Source of the DNA: Erythrocercus mccallii
Lineage: Eukaryota > Chordata > Aves > Passeriformes > Dicruridae
NCBI GenBank assembly: GCA_013397435.1
Contig: VZRG01000298.1
Coordinates: 582,917 to 646,916, forward strand
DNA length: 64,000 bases
Reading direction: 5' to 3'
The translations under genes and the position numbers were made by a program. Positions 12,201 through 22,800 of this stretch are shown here, piece by piece (position 1 is the stretch's first letter; the number at the start of each line of letters is the position of its first letter). Below the pieces are notes generated by a model. The model did not search any database and was not told where the DNA came from. It saw only the letters and a program-made list of their open reading frames with translations.

Positions 12201-15200
12201 ATCAACCTATACTGAGACTAAGAGGGAAAATAGACAGATGACGCTTAGCAAATTAATCCACACATTACAAATAGCTTGGTATCTGTGTGTTGCGCAAAAC
12301 TGTAGAGATTGGTGATACTAATGAGAAATTAGGTATTTGTTCAGAAAAAAATACTGCAGAATGTTAAAATATAGATTTGCAAGTGAAACAAAGATCTTGT
12401 AAAAAAACCTGCTAAGCATAAGTGTCAGGCAACAGGATAAAAGGTAAAAAGAATAGCTGCACTTGCCTGGAGCAGATTTTAATAGAAATGTCAGGTTCTC
12501 ATGCCAGTTTGAAGGATGGAAAACTGAGTAGTAATATTTACTGCACATGACAGAGACCAAATGGATTTATTAAGAGTCAAGAGAAGAAAATTCTGCCATG
12601 TATTGCTCCATTTTGTTTACCACTTTTCAGACAAGAAGGCTGTGGATCAGATTTGCCCACGCAGATTCAGCTACAATGAGGAATGCCATTCATATGTGGG
12701 ATCCTGTTTCTGCATTTGTCAGTGCAACCACATGAGCAACCAAGTGTCCAGTAGCACAAACCTCTTGCTGCACAGCAGGTAGCTGTGCAAAGAGGATTTC
12801 GGTGGAAAGCAGTCTTTTTCTGTCTCTTTTTTAAGGAGTCCTTCTTGAAAACAGCAGAAGAGGGCTGGATGTTCACCAGCACTCAGCAGTGCCAACTGGC
12901 AGCACACAAGGATTCAAGTGTACATCTGAGAATGCTCCAATGTCAGAATGATCACACAACCTGCAAGTCCTATTTATGTTAATAGGAATGCTATCATCTA
13001 AACTCCTGCCTCCTACACTGAAATGTGTCCTTGAGTCTATCAATACACATCAATAATGTGCTACAATCTGTAGATTTTTCAAACAAGAATTTAAAGGCAT
13101 CTGAATTACCTACCTTCTGGTAAGAAATAAAACAACTCAAGCCGACACAAAATTTAAAAAAAGGTATTATACTTAATACATTTTTCTATCACACTTGTGA
13201 GCAAAAGAGTTTTCTGGAAAATAAATTTCTAAATAAAATTAAAATGCAATTTTATGGAGACACACAACACAGCACGTCAGGTAATTAATTTCACAAGGCA
13301 TTAATTCTTCTTTGGAACAAAATGCCTTGAATGGAATTTGCTAGTGAATGGAATTTGCTGATTCCCTAGTATTTCAGTAAGCTAACACAAAATTTTAATT
13401 CCCGCTTTTAAAAGAAATCACTAGTGCAGCCACTAGATTTTTCACTAACCAAACGAGAGGATTTGTGATGACTCCCACTAACCAGCTGCTATCTAGCTGG
13501 GTACCAGTGAGTAGTGTCTACAAGCAGTGAAAGCTATGGCTACTTTAGCAACACTTGCTAAATTCGCTCTGCAAACTTGGCGGGCATTCTTCAAACTATC
13601 CTAATTCTCAGTTTGCAAGTCTGGATTTCTTTTTCAGCTGGTTGCAGCACTGAAATTCTAGTCAGCATTGCTGGGAACTGCTCACAATAATTTAAATCTG
13701 CAAGATCAGTACAGTTTGAGATCATCTCCATCTTTTTTTAAAAAGATACCCATTCTATTCTACAGACATCAGCTCTGCACTTAATCTTAAAAAAAAAAAA
13801 TCTGTCTCTTTTCTTTTAATATATGCAGATAGGAACAAGCCTCCATGGAATACAGTAAGCTTGTTTTTGGAGAAAATGCATGCAATAGTGTCCTTCATGA
13901 CAATAGAAATTAGCACAGTGGCCATTTTGCCTAAAGCTACAAAAGGCAATATCTAAAAAAGGGCTTGAAGGACTGAACAACAACGTGCTTCAAAAATATG
14001 TTCAGAAGCCAAAGCTGACACATGACTATTTCCAGTATATAAAAGTACTTTGACTTCAGTGGAACTACTTACATGCCTAAAATTAAGTAATTAATTGAAA
14101 CAAATTCCAAGTAAACACTACTATTATTACCAAAAAGATATGGATATACAAAGTACATTTTCTGGGTAAATTAACAGGAATTTTCAGTAAACAGTAAACG
14201 CTGTTTAGAAAAGCTAGAGTTGTATTCCAAGAAGTACCCTCATCTTACCTCAAGTACAATATGAAGAATACATGTATTACAAAATACACATTGAATAGTT
14301 GCTATTGAATGTCTTTCAGCCCAGTGTAAATCAAACCTGCGTAGTCTAAAGCATTTTTGATTAATAATGAAAGCAAAATACAGGATTAATAAAATACACC
14401 TTGAAAATGTGTGAAAATATCTAGACTGAGTGTCACCATGAGATCCATCTGTATAAAAGTGTATCTAGAATGATAGAGCCCAATGATAGATGCCCAATCC
14501 TCTTGTGACTTTATATAATAGCTTTGCTTTCATGAAAATTCTTTTTTTCCATTGATTTTAATTGCTCTGCAGGATGTTGGTTGGCAAAAGTTAATTTTGG
14601 AGTCTGTCTTATTCCGTGAGCAGAAGACCCAGTTCTGAAGATGTTAGTCAATCCAGTGCCTTTATAAACCACAGCCAGAACACGAAATGATGCATTCTTT
14701 ACTGGTTGAGCAATGTAGCCACAATTAAAAAAAACCTGCTATCTTTTGCTGAAGGACAACAATCCAGATTTCTGCATATCGCCATGATTTAATACCTTAT
14801 ATTGGTAAAATAAAATTTTCCCTCACATGCAAATTTTGTTTTTATTTAAATTGCATAATGATTTTAGTATTTTACAATCTCACTTAATGATCCATCCAAA
14901 CAAAATTTCAAGTTTAATATTTGTGAGCTCATGTAAAAATTTTAAAGTTTTGATAACGGAGGCCTGAGACATCTGTGGCAATTTTTGCTGAAATAAAACC
15001 TAGGAAAAACCCTAACCTTGAAAAAAAAACCCAGACCTGCTTATTTAGGTTCCGTTTTTTGTCTAGATCTGTTCTCTGTAGGCTTCCCAAAGCACACTTA
15101 AACACCAAGACAATTTAATTTATAAATGACAAACATTTTCTTGAACCATTTGCAGTTCTTCTTACCTTAACTTCTTGATTTCTCATCACTTCTAGTTTTT

Positions 15201-18200
15201 GCTTGTGCATTTTTATAAACTGGTTTTATGAAACCTATTGCATGAACTTTATCCCAGCAGAAACCAGGACAACTGGTTAATTTGGTGCTTTTTTAAAGAG
15301 GCATGTTTATATGGCATTAAGTATGGATTCAATCAGTCCCTGCATTAAAATGCCTTGATCATAGTTGCACGTATGACTAAGATTTAACAAACATCTTCAA
15401 AGAATTAGTGGCAATATTTTGACCTTCACAGAATTGCCAATAACATGCTACATTTACATGTTACAAGGGAAATGTTTACTAGGAATTAAGACTTCTATTA
15501 TACACTGTAAAGCAGAATGTTGGTTTTAAAACTTAGAGCCTATTTGGTGTGTTTTTGACTGTACAGTGTTCCGCATAGTACACAGGACTGATTTATTCAC
15601 TCATTCATTCAGTGAAAATTTTCATGTAAAATTGCAAGAATTGCATCAAGTAATTTTCTATCCTTTTGCATAGAAGGATCTATTTCCTTTTAAGTTAGAC
15701 TGTTGTCAGCAGAAATAAATAAGGAAATAAGGCTAACATATATTTTCAAGAAGTAGGCCTTTCTTTCTCCTTTTTAATTTGATTTTAATTTTTATTTTAT
15801 ATTTAACTTCTTTAAACAATAAAATATGAAGTATTGTGAATATTTGGTAAGGGAATTTTATATGTGGTAATTGTTTAAGCTAGTAAAAAATGCTTGTGTC
15901 TCAATTCAAAGATCACTAAAGTACCACTTGTAAAACCTCTTGCTATCCCTCTCACAAATATCTAAAGCAACAACATACATAGTCAAAACACTTCCAACCA
16001 ACAAATGTACCAATTTTCCAGTACATCAATTTTATCAAGAGCAAAGGCAAAATTCTCACACCATGCTTGGGAGGCAATAGTTACTTCCCATGGACACAGC
16101 TGATATTGGAGCAGAACCTGAGAATTGCTAGTCACATGCCAGGTTACCCTGCCTCATTGATTTGTGGAATTACATAGAATAGCTCCTCAGTTCCTTCAAA
16201 CATGTTAGGAGTTGGGCAACCTCAATTCACCAAAGTAAATGTAGTCCATGGGGCTCCAGTCTGATCCCAGCAGGTCACCGGCGTTTGCGTTTACAGAAGA
16301 CCTGATTCTCACCTCCCTAGGTCCTGGGAATCAGAATCCTACAATAATGATCAGAATGAGACACTGAGGCAGTGTGAAAATAAAACCTGACGTTTGTACT
16401 TTGGCTTAGGCAACAGGACCTAAATCTTATTCCTAGACTCAAATGCACATACAGCTTAGGTAGAAACACACAGGCAACGTAACCAATAATTGTGAATAAA
16501 ATATAAAATTCAGGAGAGGTCTTTTGTTGTGCACCAATTTTCCTCCACAGATGAAATTTATAAAGAGAAAGATAAAAAGTACATCTGTTGCAACGTGTCC
16601 TGATATGACATTTGCCAGAAGCGTACATTTCAAAATCACCCATTACCTCCTACTCATTGCATCAAGAGCTCTGGTTCTGACTGCTAACTGTGCAGCTTTA
16701 CTTGGAATTGATGCTTGAAACACTTCTCTTCAACCTACCCAAGCTGGAAATTTTTGCAAGGCACAAAATGTGCAACTACTGATGACTAATAGTTTGATGC
16801 ATTAGTACAGACAAATGTATACCCCATAAAAAAGAGAAACAACATTGTGTTAAATCCACTTCTGTTCAATTGTCCTTCTAATTAAAATGCTAATTTGTGG
16901 CTACTTGTATGCATTACAATGGAAATTCAGTATGTTTAAGAAAGGTTGTGCTGAGTCTAAGAAAAGAATGACGGGGCATCCGTTCCTGGAATTTAATGAT
17001 TCAAGTCTAAAAACCCCAGAACTGAACAATAACTTTATTTATAAACAAGATATTAGTTCTATATTTTACTTCTCCTCTCTGTTGAAGCACAAGAAAAGCA
17101 ATTAAATACCAGTGATATTTCCAAATATTAACTTTCCAAGGAATTGATTAATATAAAAGTAAAATGATGGGTCAACAATTAATTATGAAATCAGACTCTA
17201 CTTTGAGACCTTGCTGAAGCAAACAGAAATAGGGCAAGAACAGGCACCCCACTCAATACCCTGATTTATTTGCCATTATAACAGAATGAGTGCCACGCAT
17301 TTGCACATTGCACACATTTGCAGGACAATTTGGAGACTGATGGATTTGAAAATATGAATGTCAAAAGATCAAAATGCAGGGCCTGTAATTCTGTGCACAT
17401 GACCAAGTAGTAGAGTGGATTCAGCACCATGAACAACACCATGTTCTTCTATTTAACTTGCTCTGCTAAAACAAAAATTTAACACTGACTAATAGGCTCA
17501 TGAAATCTGATCTGAGAAAATATATTACTGAACTCTGAAAAGCTAAATCTTTTGTAATTATAGCAGGCAGAAAGCTAATTCTAACAGACAACCTTTGATA
17601 TATATGCAAGATTTGCAATTTATTTTTTTCTTTTTTATATACAGAATATGAGGTTCATATTAGAAAACATGTAGCTTTATGTAGCTTTTCCCTTTAAAAT
17701 GAATGCTCACATTCTGTGTTTTCTGCCATCCATCCTAAACACTTGAATGCCAGCTGTACCTTGAAAAAAGTTTACAGAAATAAGTAACTTAACTGAAATT
17801 TTATGTGTCAGAGGTGTAATCAGAGATGGCTACATGGTGAGAAGAATCTAAAGTCTACTCAGAAGCACAGCTGAGGAGCTCACCTCAAATACCAATAAGA
17901 TTAAAGATGAAAGCTATTGTGAAGAAAACTGTAACTTGCAGAAGTATTGATGCTCTAACACTCATTTTAAAAAGACATCTCCTTAATTTTTATGATATTT
18001 GTACTTCAGATTGCTTGTTTTTATTTGGGAGTTCCTAGGGTGGGGAGGGCAGGGGAGGTCTGTGGTTCCTGTGATAGGAAACAGGCTACAAGAAATACAA
18101 TTTAAGCAATCGTGACCTCAGTCCTGTTTGCGAAATCTTTCTTAGCCACAATCTTGAATCAAAGACTACTAATGAAAAAGAATAAATCTTGTATAAGCCT

Positions 18201-19872
18201 GTGGATTTTAAGTGATGTCCTAAATTTATGGGGTTTTTTTTGAATATTGGAAGTAAGCGGAGTGATTATACTCAACTTTAATTTCATTTAGCTTACTGAA
18301 GCTCAAGTGAAATACATTTCATGTTAGTTGCCCACAGAGATACACATTTTATACAAAGCTTAATTCAGTCTTTACGTATAATTTAATCCATTTCAATTTC
18401 TCTAAATAATTTAAGATATCAGTTAATACAAAAGTATACATAAGAAGAGTGAACTGATTTAGAAACTCAGAAATATTTTTAGTTAGTGCAAATAGAGTAT
18501 GTGTGCTAACTGGTATAATAAAATTCTGCATTTCATCATATAAGGCCTCATTGCCTTTGGAGAAAGAAAGAAATGCCTGCATTTTATCCCCAAAGGAAAC
18601 AAGTATACCCCATTAAGATGCCAACTCTATAATACACATCCGAGGTCTTTTATGGAGCACAGTCTTCAGTTTTCTTTGCAGAACCTTTTAAAAAGAAGAA
18701 CTATGACCAAAAAAACCTTACTTGATAGGCATTCCTTTTTTAATTTTACTATTTATTGATAGGTTGTTTTAATGTAGAAATTATGCTAAATGTCTGAATT
18801 CTTTGTAGTCTGCCTCTTTTGTCAGGTATAAGCCAGCCTTTCTTTTTGACTCCTCTTTCCTTAAATTCTCACTACTTCTCCCTTTAGGATGAGCATGTTT
18901 CCCAGAAAAGTGAATTGGCATTTTTATTAATAGATTTCCCTCCCTATTTTGATCAGAGAGAATTGAACAGTTTAAAAACTGAATGGTTTGAAGTAACCCT
19001 TCTCAACTCTAACACATAATGCAGATTTGGGATCTAACATTCAAAGTTTAACCTGCATATAGAATAAATATCTGGTACCTTAAACAATATGTCCCTACTC
19101 ATGGCAGGATGGTTGGATTACATGGCCTTTAAAGGTCCCTTCAAATCCAAAACATTCTGTGATTTCCATATTCTTTCCCTTAAGAGACTATGCCTACGGT
19201 TAACACCATTCTTCCACCAATAGTTTTGAAAACCAGAATGGGCTCCGGGAACACAGATCAACCGACAGGAGAAAGAAAACATGGATCAAACACTCCTGCT
19301 TTTCTCTAGAGTATCCAACTGTGGCATCCCAACCCGCTTCATCAGCTAGTATTTACCTTTTTCTTCTGTGTCAGCAACAGACCGCCTGCCCCTGTTTCTA
19401 CTCCCGTTCCAGATTTCCTTTTGGAAGCTCTCAGCTGGGCCAGTACCAGCAAGCCTGCTCTCCTAACAAGGAGAAGCAACAGCCAGTGAGAGCAGCCCCA
19501 CATTTGTCCATGCCCTGCAAGTCAAAACCCACCCCTCCAGCTTACCTGCCTGGGGCCAGCTGCAGACACTTGCAGGAAGGTAGAAACAGGGATACCTGCT
19601 TTATTTTCATCATGGGACACAAGTGGCTGATCTAGCGGAGACCTTGCCTGGACGCTGTAGATCAGCTCGCTGCGCAGAGCTTCTAGTTCTGTTTTCAGGA
19701 TGGTAACATGGTAAAGAGACACTGCTGCAAGACAAGAGGACAGGAGCATCGCAAGCCACAGGAATGTGACAGAAAAAAGTCCCATGGCGTCTGAAACAGC
19801 ACCAGGGGGGGCAGAGGGAGAGGAGGCGGTATCCTTCTGTTGGATGACGTGCACACAGTCCACGGATTTCAT
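9129..19872 (-). CDS. TNFSF13B: TNFSF13B (BAFF/BLyS), B-cell activating cytokine, multi-exon gene
   Basis: BAFF is a type II membrane TNF-family ligand that, after furin release, binds BAFF-R, TACI and BCMA and supports B-cell survival. Exons 1, 3, 4, 5 and 6 were placed by homology, GT-AG sites and phase; together they encode 253 residues. Exon 1 gives the cytoplasmic tail, one membrane helix (about residues 31-58) and a stalk. Exons 3-6 give the C-terminal TNF homology domain, ending in FFGAVRLL. The domain keeps the VPWLLSFKRG strand, YFFIYGQVLY, the HVFGDDLSL flap that in mammalian BAFF builds the 60-mer, the cysteine pair in FRCIQNMP and NNSCYTAG, and an NNS glycosylation sequon. Phase requires an exon 2 (length 3n+1) between 11665 and 19545, presumably with the furin site, but none was convincing. 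No frameshift or stop was seen in the placed exons. The gene lies in the conserved LIG4-ABHD13-TNFSF13B block. Confidence 0.93.
9242..10919 (-). other. TNFSF13B: TNFSF13B intron 5
   Basis: Intron between the last two coding exons, with donor GTAGAT and acceptor TTTTGCCAG. It holds a 16-bp direct repeat (9632-9647 and 9687-9702) and an (AGTT)n run at about 10028-10048. No other feature seen. Confidence 0.85.
10028..10048. repeat. (AGTT)n microsatellite
   Basis: Five tandem AGTT units inside TNFSF13B intron 5. Confidence 0.9.
10920..11070 (-). CDS. TNFSF13B: TNFSF13B exon 5
   Basis: 151 bases, starting in phase 0 with VLYTDTTFAMGHLIQRKKAH and ending after one base of the split G codon in CYTAG. 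The acceptor is CTGTAG at 11072-11071 and the donor G|GTAGAT at 10919. It carries the HVFGDDLSL flap, the C...C disulfide pair and the NNS sequon. The intron to exon 4 (11071-11155) is only 85 bases. Confidence 0.95.
11156..11268 (-). CDS. TNFSF13B: TNFSF13B exon 4
   Basis: 113 bases. The acceptor CTTTTAG ends at 11269 and the donor CAG|GTGAGA starts at 11155. It encodes DSSIVPWLLSFKRGTALEEQ followed by GNKIVIKETGYFFIYGQ, the conserved A and following strands of the TNF domain. It enters with 2 bases completing the split D codon from exon 3 and leaves in phase 0. Confidence 0.95.
11269..11607 (-). other. TNFSF13B: TNFSF13B intron 3
   Basis: A 339-base intron with GTAAGA donor and TTTTGTCTTTTAG acceptor. 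It contains a T-rich stretch with TTG repeats near 11455-11500. Nothing else recognisable. Confidence 0.85.
11608..11664 (-). CDS. TNFSF13B: TNFSF13B exon 3 (57 bases)
   Basis: The acceptor is TTTGCAG at 11666-11665 and the donor AAAG|GTAAGA at 11607. The exon encodes x-LQACLQLIADSKSDIQQK, the first strand region of the TNF domain. It is exactly 57 bases with 2+54+1 phasing, so skipping it keeps frame. In mammals the exon at this position is 57 bases and is the one skipped in the dominant-negative delta-BAFF isoform (from my knowledge of the family). Whether this bird uses the skip is unknown. Confidence 0.9.
13328..13361. repeat. 17-bp tandem duplication
   Basis: 'tgaatggaatttgct' occurs twice, 17 bases apart, within TNFSF13B intron sequence. 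Confidence 0.8.
19100..19165 (+). mobile_element. CR1 LINE 3' end copy in TNFSF13B intron 1
   Basis: 'ggcaggatggttggattaca' followed by 'ggcctttaaaggtcccttca' and 'attctgtgatt' matches the last about 65 bases of CR1 in plus orientation. Old and very short. Confidence 0.75.
19546..19872 (-). CDS. TNFSF13B: TNFSF13B exon 1 (coding part)
   Basis: This exon encodes 109 residues, beginning MKSVDCVHVIQQ and ending at AAGPRQ, followed by a strong donor (CAG|GTAAGC) at 19545-19544; phase 0. Start choice: the open frame continues 20 codons further upstream but contains no ATG there, so the ATG at 19872-19870 (G at -3) is the first usable one. Residues about 31-58 (GLFSVTFLWLAMLL onward) form the single membrane helix, with no N-terminal signal peptide, as expected for a type II protein. 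The segment after the helix (ILKTELEALRSEL) is probably coiled stalk. Confidence 0.92.
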
Positions 19873-22800
19873 CGCTGCTCTTTCCTTACTAAAGCCAGAG
19901 GGAGAGTTCAGCTGTCCCCTTCCGAGGTGCAATCCATGTTACCAGTTGCTCTCTGAAACTAAGGGCATCCAGAATAAGTGAACAAAACGCCCAGATCATT
20001 TCCTGTCATATGAAGCTGCTGATAGTACCATTAAACTTAATGTACAGAGTGAACATTTAAGACTCTGTCTTCCCTTTGTTTTCACCTCTCTGTGCTGCAT
20101 TTTGGAAATGAATACTTTCTCACAAGCTACCTTCCTCCTTTCACTTTCTACTAGTTATTTATATGGCAGCTTGCTATAGCTTGCCATTTCCCATAATCTT
20201 TAAATTTAGGCACAGCCAGTACCACCGGTAATTTTAAGCCTTATCTAGAAGCGCAGAAACCATGTAAAGTTTCCTGGCAGCATTTCATCCAGTGCTACTT
20301 AAAAGACATACTTGTTTGACCGGCATGTGCCTCTTTGTGTGTGAAGGCATACAGATGTACCCTGTATATACATTATATCATCTATATTAACATGTTTATA
20401 TTCGTATCTAAAGTGCCAATATGCCTACAGAGGAGACAAAATATTCAAAATAAATGTTGTGTCTTTTTCTAAAAACAATGGTGAAAAACATTCCCAGGTA
20501 TGAGTCACAAATTACAGGTTTCTCAGTTGTAAGATGCAAATTCTGCAGTTGAGTTCATCAGACTAACTTGAAAATGGATGACATTTTATTAAACTTTTTA
20601 ATAAATACAGGCTCTCTAAAGAATTCAAGAACCTGCATTAATGCAAGAGGGGACACGAAGAAGCAGGGAGAGGAAATTTAGCGGGCTGGAAGTAGAAGAG
20701 GTGAAAACTAGGGGATGGAAAAGAATAAAAGAGGGGGAAATAAGAACAAGGTGAAAGAGAAAATATTTATTTAGAGAATTCAAAATTAAACACAACCCAA
20801 AACTTTAAACATGCCTGCTGACAACAGGTAAATCCTGAGTGTGTGGTTTAAGTTAATCTTTTAATATTTTATAAGTCTTTTTATCTTAAAATTCTATATT
20901 AGGAATTCCTTTCTTCTCTGCAACAGCAAGGCTACCTAGACATCCCACATATGTTCATGTGATTTTTTTAATCTCTTTCCACACAAAATTCAACCTTTAC
21001 CCCTTGTTAAAAGTTCCAGTGGGCTGGAACAAAAGAAAAAGAGAAGCAGTATCACAATTATGATTGACATCAACGCATCAACCCCTCTTACCATGTAAGT
21101 AAACTTTATCTTTGCAAAAGAGAAAACTTTTACAGGTCAGTCCAAACACTGCATAATAAATCCTAATGACAACACCTACCAGAGTAGTTCAGATCAAGTT
21201 AATTCTGTTGGGAAGGAGAAGGAAGAAGGAACAACATAGAGTAACAACTTCCGTAGCCTCTCCCTCTTCTGTTTCTTAAGGCTACAAGAAATTTAGTGTG
21301 ATTATAAGCTTTACCATCTTCCATTGTGATGCAAGGTGCCCTTTTCTTTATTTTGCCACTTCTAGCAACCACACACATCCTGCACAGGCAAGTAAATCTG
21401 TTCCTAAATGCAAAGGAAAAAAATATACCCTGTATCTTGCGCCTAGAAGCCACATACAAACTGTGAGAAATTACATAGAGATCAGTATGGGGTGAAAAAA
21501 TAGATTACCTGCTCCTATTTTAAAGGCCAAATTAAGCTGTACATGGGGCTGCATTTTGAAGTAAATTTAATATAAACTAATGAAGAGGGTTTGTTAACAG
21601 AATAAGCAGTTATTAGAACTAAGCAGACATGCCTTCAAGTATCTCTAGACATCAGAACATTACCAGTCTAGTCCTGACTGTTCCAAAAATAAAAAACAAT
21701 GTGACAGTTGGAATAAAAAAGTGCTATTTTAGAAAATGAAACCGAGTGAGAGAATGAAAGTTATAACTAGCTATCCAGGAATACCAAGAAACTATTGGCC
21801 AGTGAGGTGTCTGCAGTCATTAATGTATCAGAAAATAACAGACCGGTATATAAATAGCAGTGCTCTAGCCACTTCTAGAGAAAATAGGCTGCTCCCAGCC
21901 TCCACAGCCTCTTTAAATGGGGTCATTATTTGGGCTGACAAAGTAATTGTGGTGACATAGAGGACTTCTGTGAGACATGTGGCTCCATCTTGCTTATAAT
22001 TCTGATCAATGAGAATTTCAAAGGGAAGATGAGGAAAATCACAACAGACCACACATAAGAAATTGTTAAATTCAATAGACATTTGTAGCTAAACATCAAA
22101 GGCATCTCTCTGTTGGCAATCTTGTGTTGCTCCGTAGATTTATAAGCAGTTATGGGTTTGAAAAAAAAATGTAACTTCAGACAACTGCTGTGATGACAAA
22201 AACAGTGGAACAATAACTAATGATAATAAGAAATCAAGCATGAAAACCAGTATGAATTACCTAGAAATATACTTAGTTGAACAACTTTTAATATAATCAA
22301 ATGGAGCTTTAGTTAATTGCAGATTGCTAATTGTATCAAAGTAAATCACAAAAATTATTTCAAAAAACTCCCCCCAAAATCACCAACCCCAAAAAAGCCC
22401 TCAAACCAAACAAAACCCCCATGCTAGTTGCAGAGCCTAGAACCTGGATTCAGTGCCTCAATGCTTGCCACTATGTCTTGTCATAACATGTCCTTATGGT
22501 TCCTCTGTTGGCAGAGCAGCAAAGCAGTCCTTAGCCTGCTTAAAGCAAAGTCAGTAAGATTAGCACTTGCTGTTTCTGCCATGTTTTAAACTAAAGTGTG
22601 ACTAAAGAGGACTAAGGAGTGCTCAGATCAGCCTCCCATTGGCAGACGTGGGAAGGTCATGATTTCAGCTGAACACAAGCCCTCAGTAGAATATTCTTAT
22701 TGAAACAGAGTTATGCTATTTGGATATATATGCTGGGGGGAAATAGCATTGTGCTTTTATATTGACAAACCTATTTGCATATAGCTAAGACAAAACTGAA

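Larger units (their letters stand above)
11665..19545 (-). other. TNFSF13B: TNFSF13B introns 1-2, containing unlocated exon 2
   Basis: Exon 1 ends in phase 0 and exon 3 begins in phase 1, so at least one exon of 3n+1 bases must lie here. I looked for a minus-strand open segment with acceptor, donor and an R-x-K/R-R furin motif. Weak options are 12762-12843 (good pyrimidine tract, correct length class, but a Cys-rich peptide and GTTTGT donor) and the area of about 15166-15235 (peptide with KVRR, strong AAG|GTAAGA donor but wrong phase at that donor). Neither is convincing. A CR1 tail lies near 19.1 kb. Confidence 0.6.

Noticed and set aside
12762..12843. Possible BAFF exon 2 (82 bases)
   Set aside because: Length class and acceptor fit, but the donor is GTTTGT and the peptide is Cys-rich without a furin site or resemblance to BAFF.
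15166..15235. Possible BAFF exon 2 with KVRR
   Set aside because: The strong donor leaves phase 0, which cannot join exon 3; the alternative donor is weak and the acceptor lacks a pyrimidine tract.
16317..16643. 108-codon minus-strand frame inside a BAFF intron
   Set aside because: No BAFF-like sequence. The strong donor at its end (GGAG|GTGAGA) is preceded by an in-frame TAG in the needed phase.
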